A stretch of DNA of 64,000 bases, taken from Bradyrhizobium guangzhouense (lineage in GTDB: Bacteria > Pseudomonadota > Alphaproteobacteria > Rhizobiales > Xanthobacteraceae). Below are positions 28,974-38,105 of this stretch, piece after piece. A model generated the notes under the pieces. It was not told where the DNA came from and ran no database searches. It worked only from the letters and a program-made list of their open reading frames with translations. Position 1 is the first letter of the stretch. The number at the start of each line of letters is the position of its first letter. The stretch spans positions 1,984,001 to 2,048,000 of the forward strand of contig NZ_CP030053.1 in assembly GCF_004114955.1 (NCBI RefSeq). The letters are read 5' to 3'. The translations under genes were made by a program, and so were the position numbers.

Positions 28974-29743
28974 ACCAGCGGCCGATGACCGAAGACGATC
29001 TCCACGCCTATGTGGACCAGGCGCTCGAGCCCGAGCGGCGCGCGGAGGTCGCATCCTATCTGGATGATCATCCTGACGTCGCCGGGCGCGTCGCGGCCTA
29101 TGCCGCCCAGCGCCAGCAGCTGCGGGGCGCGCTTGCGTCAATCGCAGATGAGCCGTTGCCGGCTGAGCTGAACTTGTCGCACATCATCGAGAATAGCAAA
29201 CGACGTCCTCTGCGGGCGTGGCGTGCGATTGCGGCGGTCGTGCTTCTCGGCATCGGCGCTGTCGGCGGTTGGTCCATGCGCAGTGTGCTCCAGGAGCGAT
29301 CGAATGGACTGTCCTCGTTGGCTCATGAGGCGGCCTATTCTTATAACGTCTATGCACCGGACCGCGTTCGACCCGTCGAGATACGGGCCTCCGACAGCGC
29401 TGAGCTCACCCGGTGGGTCTCCAACCGGCTAAAGCAGCCGGTCAAGGTGCCGGACCTCTCGGTGTCAGGCTATCGGCTGATGGGCGGGCGCCTGGTTGCG
29501 ACGCCGCATGGCCCGGCAGGGATGTTCATGTACGACGACGATCACGGTGACCGTCTCGTTGTGCTGACACGGCCGATGAACGACCGCAACCTCGCGACGC
29601 CGATGATGCCGCAATCGACCGGCGACGTCGCGGGCTTCGTCTGGGCGGATGGCGGCATGGGTTACACGCTCGTCGGCCAGTTGCCCGGGGAAACCCTCAA
29701 GCCTATCGCGAACGAGATCCGAAAGCAGTCGCGCCCGATATAG
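28970..29743 (+). CDS. Membrane anti-sigma factor
   Basis: This 257-residue protein has an N-terminal cytoplasmic segment typical of anti-sigma factors (MTEDDLHAYVDQALEPERRAEVASYLDDHPD), one membrane helix at about residues 84-102 and a periplasmic domain. The zinc-binding His-x3-Cys-x2-Cys motif of the ZAS type is absent, so it is not a ZAS-type zinc anti-sigma factor. The periplasmic domain presumably senses the signal that frees the sigma factor. It overlaps the ECF gene by four bases. Confidence 0.85.
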   Translation: MNQRPMTEDDLHAYVDQALEPERRAEVASYLDDHPDVAGRVAAYAAQRQQLRGALASIADEPLPAELNLSHIIENSKRRPLRAWRAIAAVVLLGIGAVGGWSMRSVLQERSNGLSSLAHEAAYSYNVYAPDRVRPVEIRASDSAELTRWVSNRLKQPVKVPDLSVSGYRLMGGRLVATPHGPAGMFMYDDDHGDRLVVLTRPMNDRNLATPMMPQSTGDVAGFVWADGGMGYTLVGQLPGETLKPIANEIRKQSRPI

Positions 29744-29781
29744 CGGGCCCGCGCGCCGTCGCGAGCCCGGATCGCACAGCT

Positions 29782-30231
29782 TCAATCCAGCAGCTTGACG
29801 TCGCCGGGCGCCTGCGGCGGCGTCTTGATCGCGATTGCCTTGACCTGACCGCTGATCGGCTTGGTGCCGCCATGCGGCGTGCCCTTGGGGATGATGACGA
29901 GATCGCCCGGTTTCACGGTCACTTCCTTGTCGCCAAGCCAGATCGTCCCGCTGCCGTCAAGGATGTACTGGATCTCGTTGGTGTTGGGATGCAGGTGCTT
30001 CGGCACATTGCCGACCTGGATAGACACGGTCGAGCCGTCAGCGGTCATGAAGGTCTTGGAGCGGTAGCCGACCTGGTTGGCGGGCCCAGCGCATCTCCCT
30101 CCATCTCGCCGGTGTGGATAATCTGCGCGGTAGTGTTTTCGGCGGCGAATGCCGGCCCAAGCTAATAAGTCGCGCTGCATCTGGCGACGAAGGCGGCGGT
30201 GATCGACAGCCCTGCAACATGGCGATTCATG
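29782..30231 (-). pseudogene. Broken secreted cupin gene
   Basis: The C-terminal ~85 residues are an intact cupin (VPKHLHPNTNEIQYILDGSGTIWLG and the GDLVIIPKGTPHGG metal/His motif). Translating from the natural ATG at 30231 gives a signal peptide (MNRHVAGLSITAAFVA) but meets an in-frame TAG at 30161-30163. After that codon the same frame continues as LGPAFAAENTTAQIIHTGEMEGDALG to about 30090, where one base is missing and the cupin part is in another frame. So there is one nonsense codon and one frameshift. The gene was a small periplasmic cupin, divergent from the broken binding-protein gene. Confidence 0.72.
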
Positions 30232-30365
30232 GATGACCTCCCCATCAGAGATTGCCGTAGTGGGTGCATGCCATTGCGCCAAAAGGCTGATGGCCAGTGC
30301 ACTGGGTGTGCTTCTCAAGCCGGCGCTGCTGCTCTATGGTGCCGCCAGCCGAACGGAGGAAACCA

Positions 30366-31390
30366 ATGAAGAACACAATTGCCAGGCTCGCCGGCGCCCT
30401 GCTTGCGCTGACGCTCACCACCTCGCTTGCCGCAGCGCAAAGCAAAGTCACCGTTGCGGTCGGAGGCGGCGCCTGCCTGTGCTATCTGCCGACGGGTTGG
30501 CCAAGCAGCTTGGCGAGTACGAGAAGGCCGGCCTCAATGTCGACCTCGTGGACCTCAAAGGCGGCTCGGACGCGCTCAAGGCCGTGCTCGGCGGCAGCGC
30601 CGACGTCGTTTCCGGCTATTTCGATCATTGCGTCAACCTGGCCGCCAAGAAGCAGGAGCTGCAGGCGTTCGTGGTCTATGACCGCTATCCCGGCCTCGTG
30701 CTGGTGGTTGCGCCCTCGCACACGGCGGACATCAAGTCGATCAAGGATCTCGCCGGCAAGAAGGTCGGCGTTAGTGCGCCCGGCTCCTCCACCGATTTCT
30801 TCCTGAAATATCTCCTGAAGAAGAATGGGCTCGACCCGGCCGGCACCGCCGTGATCGGCGTCGGCCTCGGGGCCACGGCGGTGGCGGCGATGGAGCAGGG
30901 GCAGATTGACGCCGCGGTGATGCTCGATCCCTCTGTTACCGTGCTCCAGGGCAGCCACAAGGATCTGCGCATTCTCAGCGATACCCGGACGCAAAAGGAC
31001 ACGATCGAGACCTTCGGCGGCGAATATCCGGGCGGCGCGCTGTACTCCACCGTGGCCTGGATCAACGGCCATGAGAAGGAAACGCAGGCCCTGACCAACG
31101 CAATGCTGGCCACGATCGCCTGGATCCATTCGCATTCACCCGAGGAGATCATGGCCAAGATGCCGGAGGAGATGGTCGGCAAGAACAAGGACCTCTATCT
31201 CGCGGCGCTGAAGAACACGATCCCGATGTTCTCCGAGACCGGCAAGATGGATCCAAAGGGCGCCGACGCCGTGCTCGCGGTGTTCAGCGTAGGATCGCCG
31301 GAGGTTGCGAACGCCAAGATCGACGTCAGCAAGACCTTCACCAACAAGTTCGTCGAGCAGGCCAAGAAGACCACGGGCAGCGTCAAATAG
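30366..31390 (+). pseudogene. Frameshifted ABC substrate-binding protein (nitrate/sulfonate/taurine class)
   Basis: From ATG 30366 (ribosome site GGAGGAA) the frame gives a signal peptide and mature start QSKVTVAVGGGACLCYLPT, then runs off into nonsense at about 30488. The rest continues in another frame as AKQLGEYEKAGLNVDLVDLKGG and stays intact to 31390, including DVVSGYFDHCVNLAAKKQEL, SVKGSST-type loop AGKKVGVSAPGSSTDF and DAAVMLDPSVTVLQ. A single missing base explains the break. The protein is of the NMT1/SsuA class that would serve the orphan ATPase-permease pair at 24693-26296. A sequencing error is possible. Confidence 0.75.
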
Positions 31391-31419
31391 CTAACGCGAT
31401 TGCGCGGTAACCAGGCGTC

Positions 31420-32124
31420 ATGACGTCATCGACCATTCATCGCGTCACGACGCTTGATCTTGCCGTGCGGCCGGTCACCTGGCCGTTCGCGGAGCAGCGG
31501 CGGGACGAGATCACCGCGCACTTCGCCGAGCAGCAGCGCGCGCGGCCGAAGCTCTGGAACGGCCGGGTTTTGCTCGGGCGCGATGCTATCTTCACGAACG
31601 GTCATCTCTCGGCGACCTATTTCGAGACCGATTTCGCGAGCTTCCTGGCCTGGCGCGACTGGGGCTTTCCCGACCCCGCCGTGTTCAACGGCTTCGGCAT
31701 GGGGGCGCTTCGCACCTCCGATGGCGCCTTTGTGATGGGCGAGATGGCAGATCACACCGCCAATGCCGGACGCATCTATTTTGCGTCGGGTACGCCCGAC
31801 CTCGACGATGTCAGGGACGGCACGCTCGACATTCCCGGCAGCGTCGTCCGCGAACTTGAGGAAGAAACCGGTCTCTCGCCTGCCGATTACTCGGCCGAGG
31901 CGGACTGGCACTGTGTCGTTACCGGCACCGCGCTTGCAATGATTCAGATCCTCAACCTGGACATGCCGGGGGAGGCGGCTCGTGCGCGGATCGAAGCCAA
32001 TCTGGCTCGCCAGGCCGAGCCGGAGCTTTCGGCCATTCATCTCGTGCGCGGGACCGATGATCTCACGCCAACCATGCCGCGGTTTGTCACGGCCTTCATC
32101 GCGCAGCAGTTCGCCTCGCGCTGA
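31420..32124 (+). CDS. NUDIX-family hydrolase
   Basis: This 234-residue protein carries a NUDIX box in IPGSVVRELEEETGLS with the REx-EExG core near residue 148. NUDIX enzymes cleave nucleoside diphosphates linked to another moiety. The N-terminal half (residues 1-110) is not a recognised domain. It begins 30 bases after the binding-protein pseudogene, and the Liv operon follows after a 92-base gap. The substrate cannot be told from the sequence. Confidence 0.75.
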   Translation: MTSSTIHRVTTLDLAVRPVTWPFAEQRRDEITAHFAEQQRARPKLWNGRVLLGRDAIFTNGHLSATYFETDFASFLAWRDWGFPDPAVFNGFGMGALRTSDGAFVMGEMADHTANAGRIYFASGTPDLDDVRDGTLDIPGSVVRELEEETGLSPADYSAEADWHCVVTGTALAMIQILNLDMPGEAARARIEANLARQAEPELSAIHLVRGTDDLTPTMPRFVTAFIAQQFASR

Positions 32125-32216
32125 CGCGCAAGGCTTGACATCGCGCGGCGCAGCCCATGTGATGGGCGAAAAGCAAAACAAGAAAATGCAATGCACAATC
32201 GTCCAGGGAGGTTTAG

Positions 32217-33527
32217 ATGCGCCTGCGCATGGCTGCCCGCTTGGTACGTGGGCTGTTGATCGCGATTGCAACGCTGGGCCTGGCGGCTTCGGTCCAGGCT
32301 CAAGACAAGAAAATCAAGATCGGCGTGATTTTCGACCTGACCGGCCCGCTCGCGGGCGGCGGCTCCGAGCTTGAATATCTCGGCACCAAGATCATCCTCG
32401 ACCATTTCACCAAGACCGGCGTCGAGGGCTACAAGGTCGAGGCGGTCTATGCCGACGCGCAGAGCAAGCCGGACGTCGCCATCAACGAATCCGTCCGCCT
32501 GCTCGAGCAAGAGAAGGTCGATCTGGTGCTCGGCTTCTTCTCGTCGGCGCAGTGCGTGCCGGTTGCCGCCCGCGTCGAGCAGCTCAAGAAGTTCATGTGG
32601 ATGACGACCTGCATCTCGTCCGCCGTGCTTGCCGACAAGAACTACAAATACGTCTTCCGCCCGCAGGCGAGCGGTGACCAGTTCGGCACGATGACGATGG
32701 ATTTCATCGCGCAGAATGCCAAGACGAAGTTCGGAAAGGAGCCGAGCGAGCTGCGTGTCGCCATCATCCACGAGGACGGCGCCTATGGCGTCGACGTCTC
32801 CAAGGGCAACGAGGCCGGCGCGAAGAAAGCGGGATTCAACGTCGTGCTGAAGGAAGGCTATTCCGCCACCGCGCCCGATCTGTCGGCACTGGTGACCAAA
32901 CTGAAGCGCGCCAAGCCCGATGTTGTCTTCCACACCGGCTACAACCCCGACATCACCCTGCTGCTGCGGCAGGCGCGTGAACAGGGCCTGAAATTTGCGG
33001 CGCTCGTCGGCCATGGCGCGGGCTACGGTGTCTATGAGAAGCTGAAGGAGGGTCTCGGCGCGGACGCCAACTATCTCTTCGACACCGATCCGATCTCGAT
33101 CTGGCTCGCCAACCAGAAGACCATGGACCCGAAGCTTGCCCCCGTCATCAAGATGATCGGCGAGGAGTTCGACAAGGTCAGGCCCGGCGTCGCCATCCGC
33201 TCCGCTCATGTCGGCATCGGTGCGTCCAACACCTACGTCTTCATGGACGACGTGCTGCCGCGCGCCATCAAGAAATATGGCGGGATTGATCCCGAGGCGC
33301 TGCGCAAGGCTGCGCTCGACACCGATATCCCCGAGGGCGGCACCATGCTCGGCTTCGGCGTCAAGTTCTTCGGCGAGGGCACGCCGATGGCAGGGCAGAA
33401 CGAACGCTCATTCCCGGTCGTGATCCAGTATATCGACGACAAGTCCTCCGTGGTGTGGCCGAAGAGCCAGGCGCAGCGCGAAGCCGTGCTGCCACTGCCG
33501 AAGGGCACCACCTACAGCAACCAGTAG
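32217..33527 (+). CDS. Liv-type periplasmic substrate-binding protein (Sec-exported)
   Basis: This 436-residue binding protein has a Sec signal peptide (about residues 1-28, ending VQAQ) and a periplasmic binding domain starting KIKIGVIFDLTGPLAGGG. Further landmarks are VDLVLGFFSSAQCVPVAARVEQLK and KPDVVFHTGYNPDITLLLRQAREQGL. GGAGG precedes the ATG. It is the first gene of a complete Liv-type ABC transporter (livG, livF, livH, livM follow). Its substrate is probably a branched-chain amino acid, amide or related compound, by family only. It is closely similar to the Tat-exported protein at 62171-63481. Confidence 0.88.
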   Translation: MRLRMAARLVRGLLIAIATLGLAASVQAQDKKIKIGVIFDLTGPLAGGGSELEYLGTKIILDHFTKTGVEGYKVEAVYADAQSKPDVAINESVRLLEQEKVDLVLGFFSSAQCVPVAARVEQLKKFMWMTTCISSAVLADKNYKYVFRPQASGDQFGTMTMDFIAQNAKTKFGKEPSELRVAIIHEDGAYGVDVSKGNEAGAKKAGFNVVLKEGYSATAPDLSALVTKLKRAKPDVVFHTGYNPDITLLLRQAREQGLKFAALVGHGAGYGVYEKLKEGLGADANYLFDTDPISIWLANQKTMDPKLAPVIKMIGEEFDKVRPGVAIRSAHVGIGASNTYVFMDDVLPRAIKKYGGIDPEALRKAALDTDIPEGGTMLGFGVKFFGEGTPMAGQNERSFPVVIQYIDDKSSVVWPKSQAQREAVLPLPKGTTYSNQ

Positions 33528-33557
33528 CGCAATAGTTTTGAAAAGGAGAGCGGGACG

Positions 33558-34328
33558 GTGCTGGAGGTCAGCGGGCTCGTTAAGCGGTTCGGCGGCTTCA
33601 CCGCCGTCAACAACGTGTCGTTCAGGGTCGAGCAGGGCGAGATACTCGGCCTGATCGGCCCCAACGGCTCGGGCAAGAGCACGATCTTCAACATGCTCTC
33701 GGGCACGCTTTCGCCGAGCGCCGGATCAATCCGGTTCGACGGCTCGGAGATCGCTGGCCTCGCGCCGCACCGGATCATCAACAGCGGCATCGGTCGCACC
33801 TTCCAGATCCCGCGGCCGTTTCGCCGGCTCACCATCTTCGAAAATGTCGCGCTCGCCGGATTTTACGGCCAAGGTCGCCACAGCCGCGTCAAGGCCGAGG
33901 AGGCGGCGGAACGCTCACTCGCGATGGTAGGCTTGCCGACCGATCGTCATGCCGGCGTCGACGGCCTCGGCGCGGCCGGGTTGAAGAAGCTCGAACTTGC
34001 CAAAGCACTCGCCACCGCGCCAAACCTTCTTCTTGCCGACGAGAGCCTCGGCGGTCTCGACGAGGCCGAGATGCATCAGGCGGCGGACATGCTGCGCAAC
34101 ATCCGCGATGAGCTCGGCATCACCATCATCTGGGTCGAGCACATCATGGGCGTCTTGATGCGCGTCGTCGACCGCGTCATGGTGCTCGACCACGGCGAGA
34201 AGATCTCGGAAGGGCTGCCCAGCGCCGTCGCCGGCGATCCGCGCGTCATCGAGGTCTATCTCGGCACCGATGCCGAGACCACGCAGGCCGCGGCCGCCGA
34301 AGCGCGCCGTCGCGCAGGGGGCCAATGA
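33558..34328 (+). CDS. livG: Liv-type ABC ATP-binding protein LivG
   Basis: This 256-residue ATPase has a GTG start after GGAGAG. Walker A is GPNGSGKSTIFNM, the signature region is GLGAAGLKKLELAKAL, Walker B is LLLADESLGGLDEAE and the H-loop is WVEHIMGVLMRVV. The signature is LGAAGLKK rather than LSxGQ; LivG proteins often vary here, but this is further from consensus than usual. It overlaps livF by four bases. Confidence 0.9.
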   Translation: MLEVSGLVKRFGGFTAVNNVSFRVEQGEILGLIGPNGSGKSTIFNMLSGTLSPSAGSIRFDGSEIAGLAPHRIINSGIGRTFQIPRPFRRLTIFENVALAGFYGQGRHSRVKAEEAAERSLAMVGLPTDRHAGVDGLGAAGLKKLELAKALATAPNLLLADESLGGLDEAEMHQAADMLRNIRDELGITIIWVEHIMGVLMRVVDRVMVLDHGEKISEGLPSAVAGDPRVIEVYLGTDAETTQAAAAEARRRAGGQ

Positions 34329-35032
34329 TGCTGGAGCTTCGCGGAGTCAACGCCGGCTATGGCGCCTTCCAGGCGCTGTTCGACGTCAATCTCGACGTCA
34401 AGGCGGGCGAAGCCGTGGGCGTGATCGGTCCGAACGGCGCCGGCAAGACCACCTTGATGCGCGTCGTCTCCGGCCTGATCCGACCCTCGCGCGGTTCGAT
34501 CTCCATGCAGGGCGTCGATGTCGTGGCGACGCCGCCGCACAAGATCGTCAGCCTCGGGATTGCGCATGTGCCGGAGAACCGGCGGCTGTTCCCGCAGCTC
34601 TCGGTCGACGACAATCTCAAGATGGGCGCCTTCATGAAGGAGGCACGCGGTCATTATGCCGAGCGGCTGGCAGTCGTGTTCGACCTGTTTCCGCGGCTGA
34701 AGGAACGTCGCCACCAGCTCGCGGGCACCATGTCCGGCGGCGAGCAGCAGATGTGCGCGATCGGCCGCGCGCTGATGTCGAATCCAAAGCTTCTGCTGCT
34801 CGATGAGCCATCGGCGGGGCTGGCGCCGGTCGTGGTGCAGCAGGTGTTCGAGCTCGTGAAGCGGATCCGCGCCAGCAGGCTGACGGTGCTGATCGTCGAG
34901 CAGAACGTGCAGCAGGTGCTGAAGGTGGTCGATCGCGCCTATCTGATCGAGGCCGGCACGATCAGAGCGTCCGGCAGCTCGGCGGAGATGCTGGCGAGCG
35001 ACACGGTCAAGGAAGCGTATCTCGGGGTGTGA
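34325..35032 (+). CDS. livF: Liv-type ABC ATP-binding protein LivF
   Basis: This 235-residue ATPase has Walker [14 protein letters not shown], signature MSGGEQQMCAIGRALM, Walker B LLLLDEPSAGLAP and H-loop IVEQNVQQVLKVV. LivF pairs with LivG to power the LivHM channel. Two adjacent ATG codons open the frame; either could be used. It sits between livG (four-base overlap) and livH (7-base gap). Confidence 0.93.
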   Translation: MMLELRGVNAGYGAFQALFDVNLDVKAGEAVGVIGPNGAGKTTLMRVVSGLIRPSRGSISMQGVDVVATPPHKIVSLGIAHVPENRRLFPQLSVDDNLKMGAFMKEARGHYAERLAVVFDLFPRLKERRHQLAGTMSGGEQQMCAIGRALMSNPKLLLLDEPSAGLAPVVVQQVFELVKRIRASRLTVLIVEQNVQQVLKVVDRAYLIEAGTIRASGSSAEMLASDTVKEAYLGV

Positions 35033-35039
35033 GGGGCAC

Positions 35040-35921
35040 ATGCAGGCGTTTCTCGATATCTTCGACATCTACCTGCTGGAGGCCGTGATCAACGGGATCC
35101 TGCTCGGCGGCGTGCTGGCGCTGCTCGCACTCGGGCTGAACCTGATCTTCGGCGTGATCGACGTCACCTGGATCTGCTACGCAGAGCTGGTGATGATCGG
35201 CATGTACGCGATGTATTTCATGGTGCAATATTACGGCATCAGTTATTTCATCGCCGCACCCCTGACCATCCTGCTCGTCGCGATCCTTGGCGCCCTCCTG
35301 CATTACCTCGTGATCGCGCCGCTGCTCACCGCGCCGCCGATCAACCAACTGCTTGCGACCGGCGGCGTGCTGTTCGTGCTGCAGAGCTTTGCCACCGTCG
35401 CCTTCGGCATCGACTTCCGCAACCTCGGCATCCGCCTGCCGGTGCTAGCCTTCGGCGACATGAATTTCAGCTACGCACGCCTGCTGTCGTTCCTGGCGGC
35501 GCTGGTCGGGATGGTCGCGGTCTATTTGTTCATGACCCGCACTTTCACCGGCACCGCGATCCGCGCCATCTCGCAGGATCGGCAGATCATGGCGCTAATG
35601 GGCGTCGACACCAAACGCATCTATCTCATCACCTCGGCGATCGGCGGCGGGCTCGCCGGGCTCGCCGCCTGCCTGCTCGTGCTGCAATATGACGTGCATC
35701 CCTTCGTCGGTCTTTCCTTCGGCCCGATCACCTTCCTGATCTGCGTGCTCGGCGGTCTCGGCAATTTCATCGGCGGCTTCATCGCCGCCTTCGTGTTCGC
35801 CGAGATCATCTCGCTCGGCGGCCTGTTCTCCGATCTCGAATGGGGCTACGTGCTCGCCTTCGCTTTCTTCATCGTCATGATGTTCATCCGGCCGGCGGGC
35901 CTGCTCGCGAGGCGCCGATGA
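35040..35921 (+). CDS. livH: Liv-type ABC permease LivH
   Basis: This 293-residue inner-membrane protein has eight or so hydrophobic helices and the LivH signature GLNLIFGVIDVTWICYAELVMIG near the N-terminus. The conserved loop IRAISQDRQIMALMGVDTKRIYLITSAIGGGLAGLA contacts the ATPases. It overlaps livM by four bases (ATGA). Confidence 0.93.
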   Translation: MQAFLDIFDIYLLEAVINGILLGGVLALLALGLNLIFGVIDVTWICYAELVMIGMYAMYFMVQYYGISYFIAAPLTILLVAILGALLHYLVIAPLLTAPPINQLLATGGVLFVLQSFATVAFGIDFRNLGIRLPVLAFGDMNFSYARLLSFLAALVGMVAVYLFMTRTFTGTAIRAISQDRQIMALMGVDTKRIYLITSAIGGGLAGLAACLLVLQYDVHPFVGLSFGPITFLICVLGGLGNFIGGFIAAFVFAEIISLGGLFSDLEWGYVLAFAFFIVMMFIRPAGLLARRR

Positions 35922-36937
35922 CGGGGCAGGGGCGGCTTGCGGCTTGGGGGATCGGACTGGCGGCTCTGGTCGCGTTGCCCTTCGTCTATCGCGATCCCTA
36001 TCATCTGCACATTCTGGTGCTGATCCTGATCTGGTCGTTCGCCTATACGTCATGGTCGATGATGGGGCGGTTCGGCCTGGTCTCGCTCGGGCACGGCGGC
36101 TTCATGGGCATCGGGGCCTATGTCACCGCGCTCTTGTGGAACCATCTCGGCCTGTCGCCCTGGATCGGCATCCCCATCAGCATGGTCGCGGCCGGCGTAC
36201 TGGCGCTGATCGTCGGCTATCCCTGCTTCCGCTTCCGCATCACCGGGCACTATTTCGTGCTGGTGACGCTGGCGCTGTCGGGCATCGTGCTTCAGGTCAT
36301 CACGGCGACGCGCGACTACACCGGCGGCTCGCTCGGCTACACGCCGAACCGCGCCGCGGGCAACAAGCTCCTGGCGCTGCAGTTCGACGACAAGACCACC
36401 TGGTATCTGATCGCGCTTGCAGTCTGGCTCGGCGGCATCGTGGTCTGGCATCTGGTCGATCGCAGCATGAGCCGCTATGCGCTGGAGGCGATCTCGGAGG
36501 ACGAGGACGCCGCGGCCGCCGCTGGCGTCAATGTCACCGCGGAGAAACTGAAGATCACGCTGATCAGCGCCCTGATGACGGCGCTCGCCGGCGCGATCTA
36601 TTGCCAGTACCAGATGTTCATCACGCCCGACACCGTCTCCGGCATCGCGGTGTCGCTGCAGATGGTGTTCGCCGCCATTGTCGGCGGTCTGTTCGTCTCG
36701 CTCGGCCCGACCGTCGGTGCCGTCATCACCATCCTGCTCGCGGAAACCTTGCGCATCGGCTTCGGCACCAGGGCGGTCGGCTGGGACAACCTCGTCTACG
36801 GCGTGCTGCTGGTGCTTTTCATCATATTCCTTCCGAAGGGCATCCTTGGTAGCCTGCTCGATCGATTGAAGCCGCAACGCAAGGTGCCCCGCGCTCATGA
36901 GCAAAAAGCCGTCCAAATCGCTCGCCCAGGAACTTGA
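35918..36937 (+). CDS. livM: Liv-type ABC permease LivM
   Basis: This 339-residue inner-membrane protein has about nine helices. The motif GRFGLVSLGHGGFMGIGAYV and the loop LEAISEDEDAAAAAGVNVTAEKLKITLISALMTALAGAIY are LivM hallmarks. ATG 35918 overlaps the livH stop; the longer frame to 35840 is a shadow of livH. Its last 41 bases overlap the ppk2 start in another frame, an unusually long overlap. Confidence 0.93.
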   Translation: MTGQGRLAAWGIGLAALVALPFVYRDPYHLHILVLILIWSFAYTSWSMMGRFGLVSLGHGGFMGIGAYVTALLWNHLGLSPWIGIPISMVAAGVLALIVGYPCFRFRITGHYFVLVTLALSGIVLQVITATRDYTGGSLGYTPNRAAGNKLLALQFDDKTTWYLIALAVWLGGIVVWHLVDRSMSRYALEAISEDEDAAAAAGVNVTAEKLKITLISALMTALAGAIYCQYQMFITPDTVSGIAVSLQMVFAAIVGGLFVSLGPTVGAVITILLAETLRIGFGTRAVGWDNLVYGVLLVLFIIFLPKGILGSLLDRLKPQRKVPRAHEQKAVQIARPGT

Positions 36938-37856
36938 CCGTTACATCACCCCGTTCCGCCATGACGGGTCCGGCAAGTTTCATCTGAAGGACTACAAGAC
37001 CGACGCGAAGGGCGATCTGGACAAGGAGGCGGCGCAGGAAATCCTCGATGCCAACAAGAAACGCCTCGTCGAGTTCCAGGAGAAGCTCTACGCCCAGGAT
37101 CGCTGGTCGGTCCTGATCGTGTTCCAGGCCATGGATGCCGGCGGCAAGGACAGTGCGATCAAGGCGATCTTCGAAGGCATCAACCCGCAGGGTTGCGATG
37201 TCCATGCCTTCAAGGCGCCGAGCAGCGACGAGCTCGACCACGATTTCCTCTGGCGTCACGCGATAGCGCTGCCGGAGCGCGGCAAGATCGGCATCTTCAA
37301 CCGCTCCCATTACGAGGAATGCCTGGTGACGCGCGTGCACCCGGAACTCCTCGTCAAGGAGAAGCTGCCGCCGCGGCTCGTCACCAAGAACATCTGGAAG
37401 GAGCGGTTCGAGGACATCGCCGCCTGGGAACGCTACCTGATGCGCAACGGCACCGTGGTGCTGAAATTCTTTCTCAACGTTTCCAAGGAGGAGCAGCGCA
37501 AGCGCTTTCTCGACCGGCTGGAAGAGCCGGGCAAGCAGTGGAAATTCTCGATGGGCGACATCAAGGAGCGTGCGCTGTGGCCGCGCTACCAGGCGGTCTA
37601 TCAGGACATCGTGCGCCACACCGCGACGCCCCATGCGCCCTGGTACGTCGTGCCTGCCGACCACAAATGGTTCGCGCGCGTCGTGATCGGCTCCGTCATC
37701 GTCGCGGAGCTGGAAAAGCTGGACTTGCGCTTCCCCCGTGCCGACAAGGCTTCGCTGGCCGAGTTCAAGAGCGTGCGCGAGGCGCTGGAGCGGGAAGGCA
37801 AGGGGGCCAAGAAGCGGGCGAAACCAAAACGGCGAAAACAACCCCATGCACAGTAG
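36897..37856 (+). CDS. ppk2: Polyphosphate kinase 2
   Basis: This 319-residue PPK2-family enzyme has Walker A [15 protein letters not shown] (residues 80-94), [22 protein letters not shown]-type core [13 protein letters not shown], and the Walker B region [18 protein letters not shown]. It uses inorganic polyphosphate to phosphorylate nucleotides (or the reverse). The C-terminus is Lys/Arg-rich ([10 protein letters not shown]). It overlaps the end of livM by 41 bases in a different frame, so it may be translationally coupled to the transporter. Confidence 0.92.
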   Translation: [319 protein letters not shown]

Positions 37857-37980
37857 CCCGGGGATATCGGAATCAATCGCCTGCCGGCCGCCGTCCCCCG
37901 GAATTCGGATTTTGAGAAATTTTACTTGTGCCGTCGGGCAAAACAGGGCTATGATGTCACCATTGCGACAGGTCTCGGAG

Positions 37981-38073
37981 GGTGGGTTAGCGTCAGCGTA
38001 ACCCACCATTGTTGTTTCCGCAGCAGCAGAAGTGGTGGGGTACGCGAGCGGACTGCGCGTTGCGCAGCCGCTC
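37981..38073. repeat. Two hairpins between convergent genes
   Basis: The first hairpin pairs GGTGGGTTA (37981-37989) with TAACCCACC (37999-38007). The second pairs GAGCGG and CTGCGC with GCGCAG and CCGCTC around a GTT loop (38046-38073). They lie between ppk2 and the convergent metallo-beta-lactamase-fold gene and may end both transcripts. No T run follows either. Confidence 0.55.
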
Positions 38074-38105
38074 ACTAACCCGCCCCACAAGTTCGGTGCT
38101 AGCCG

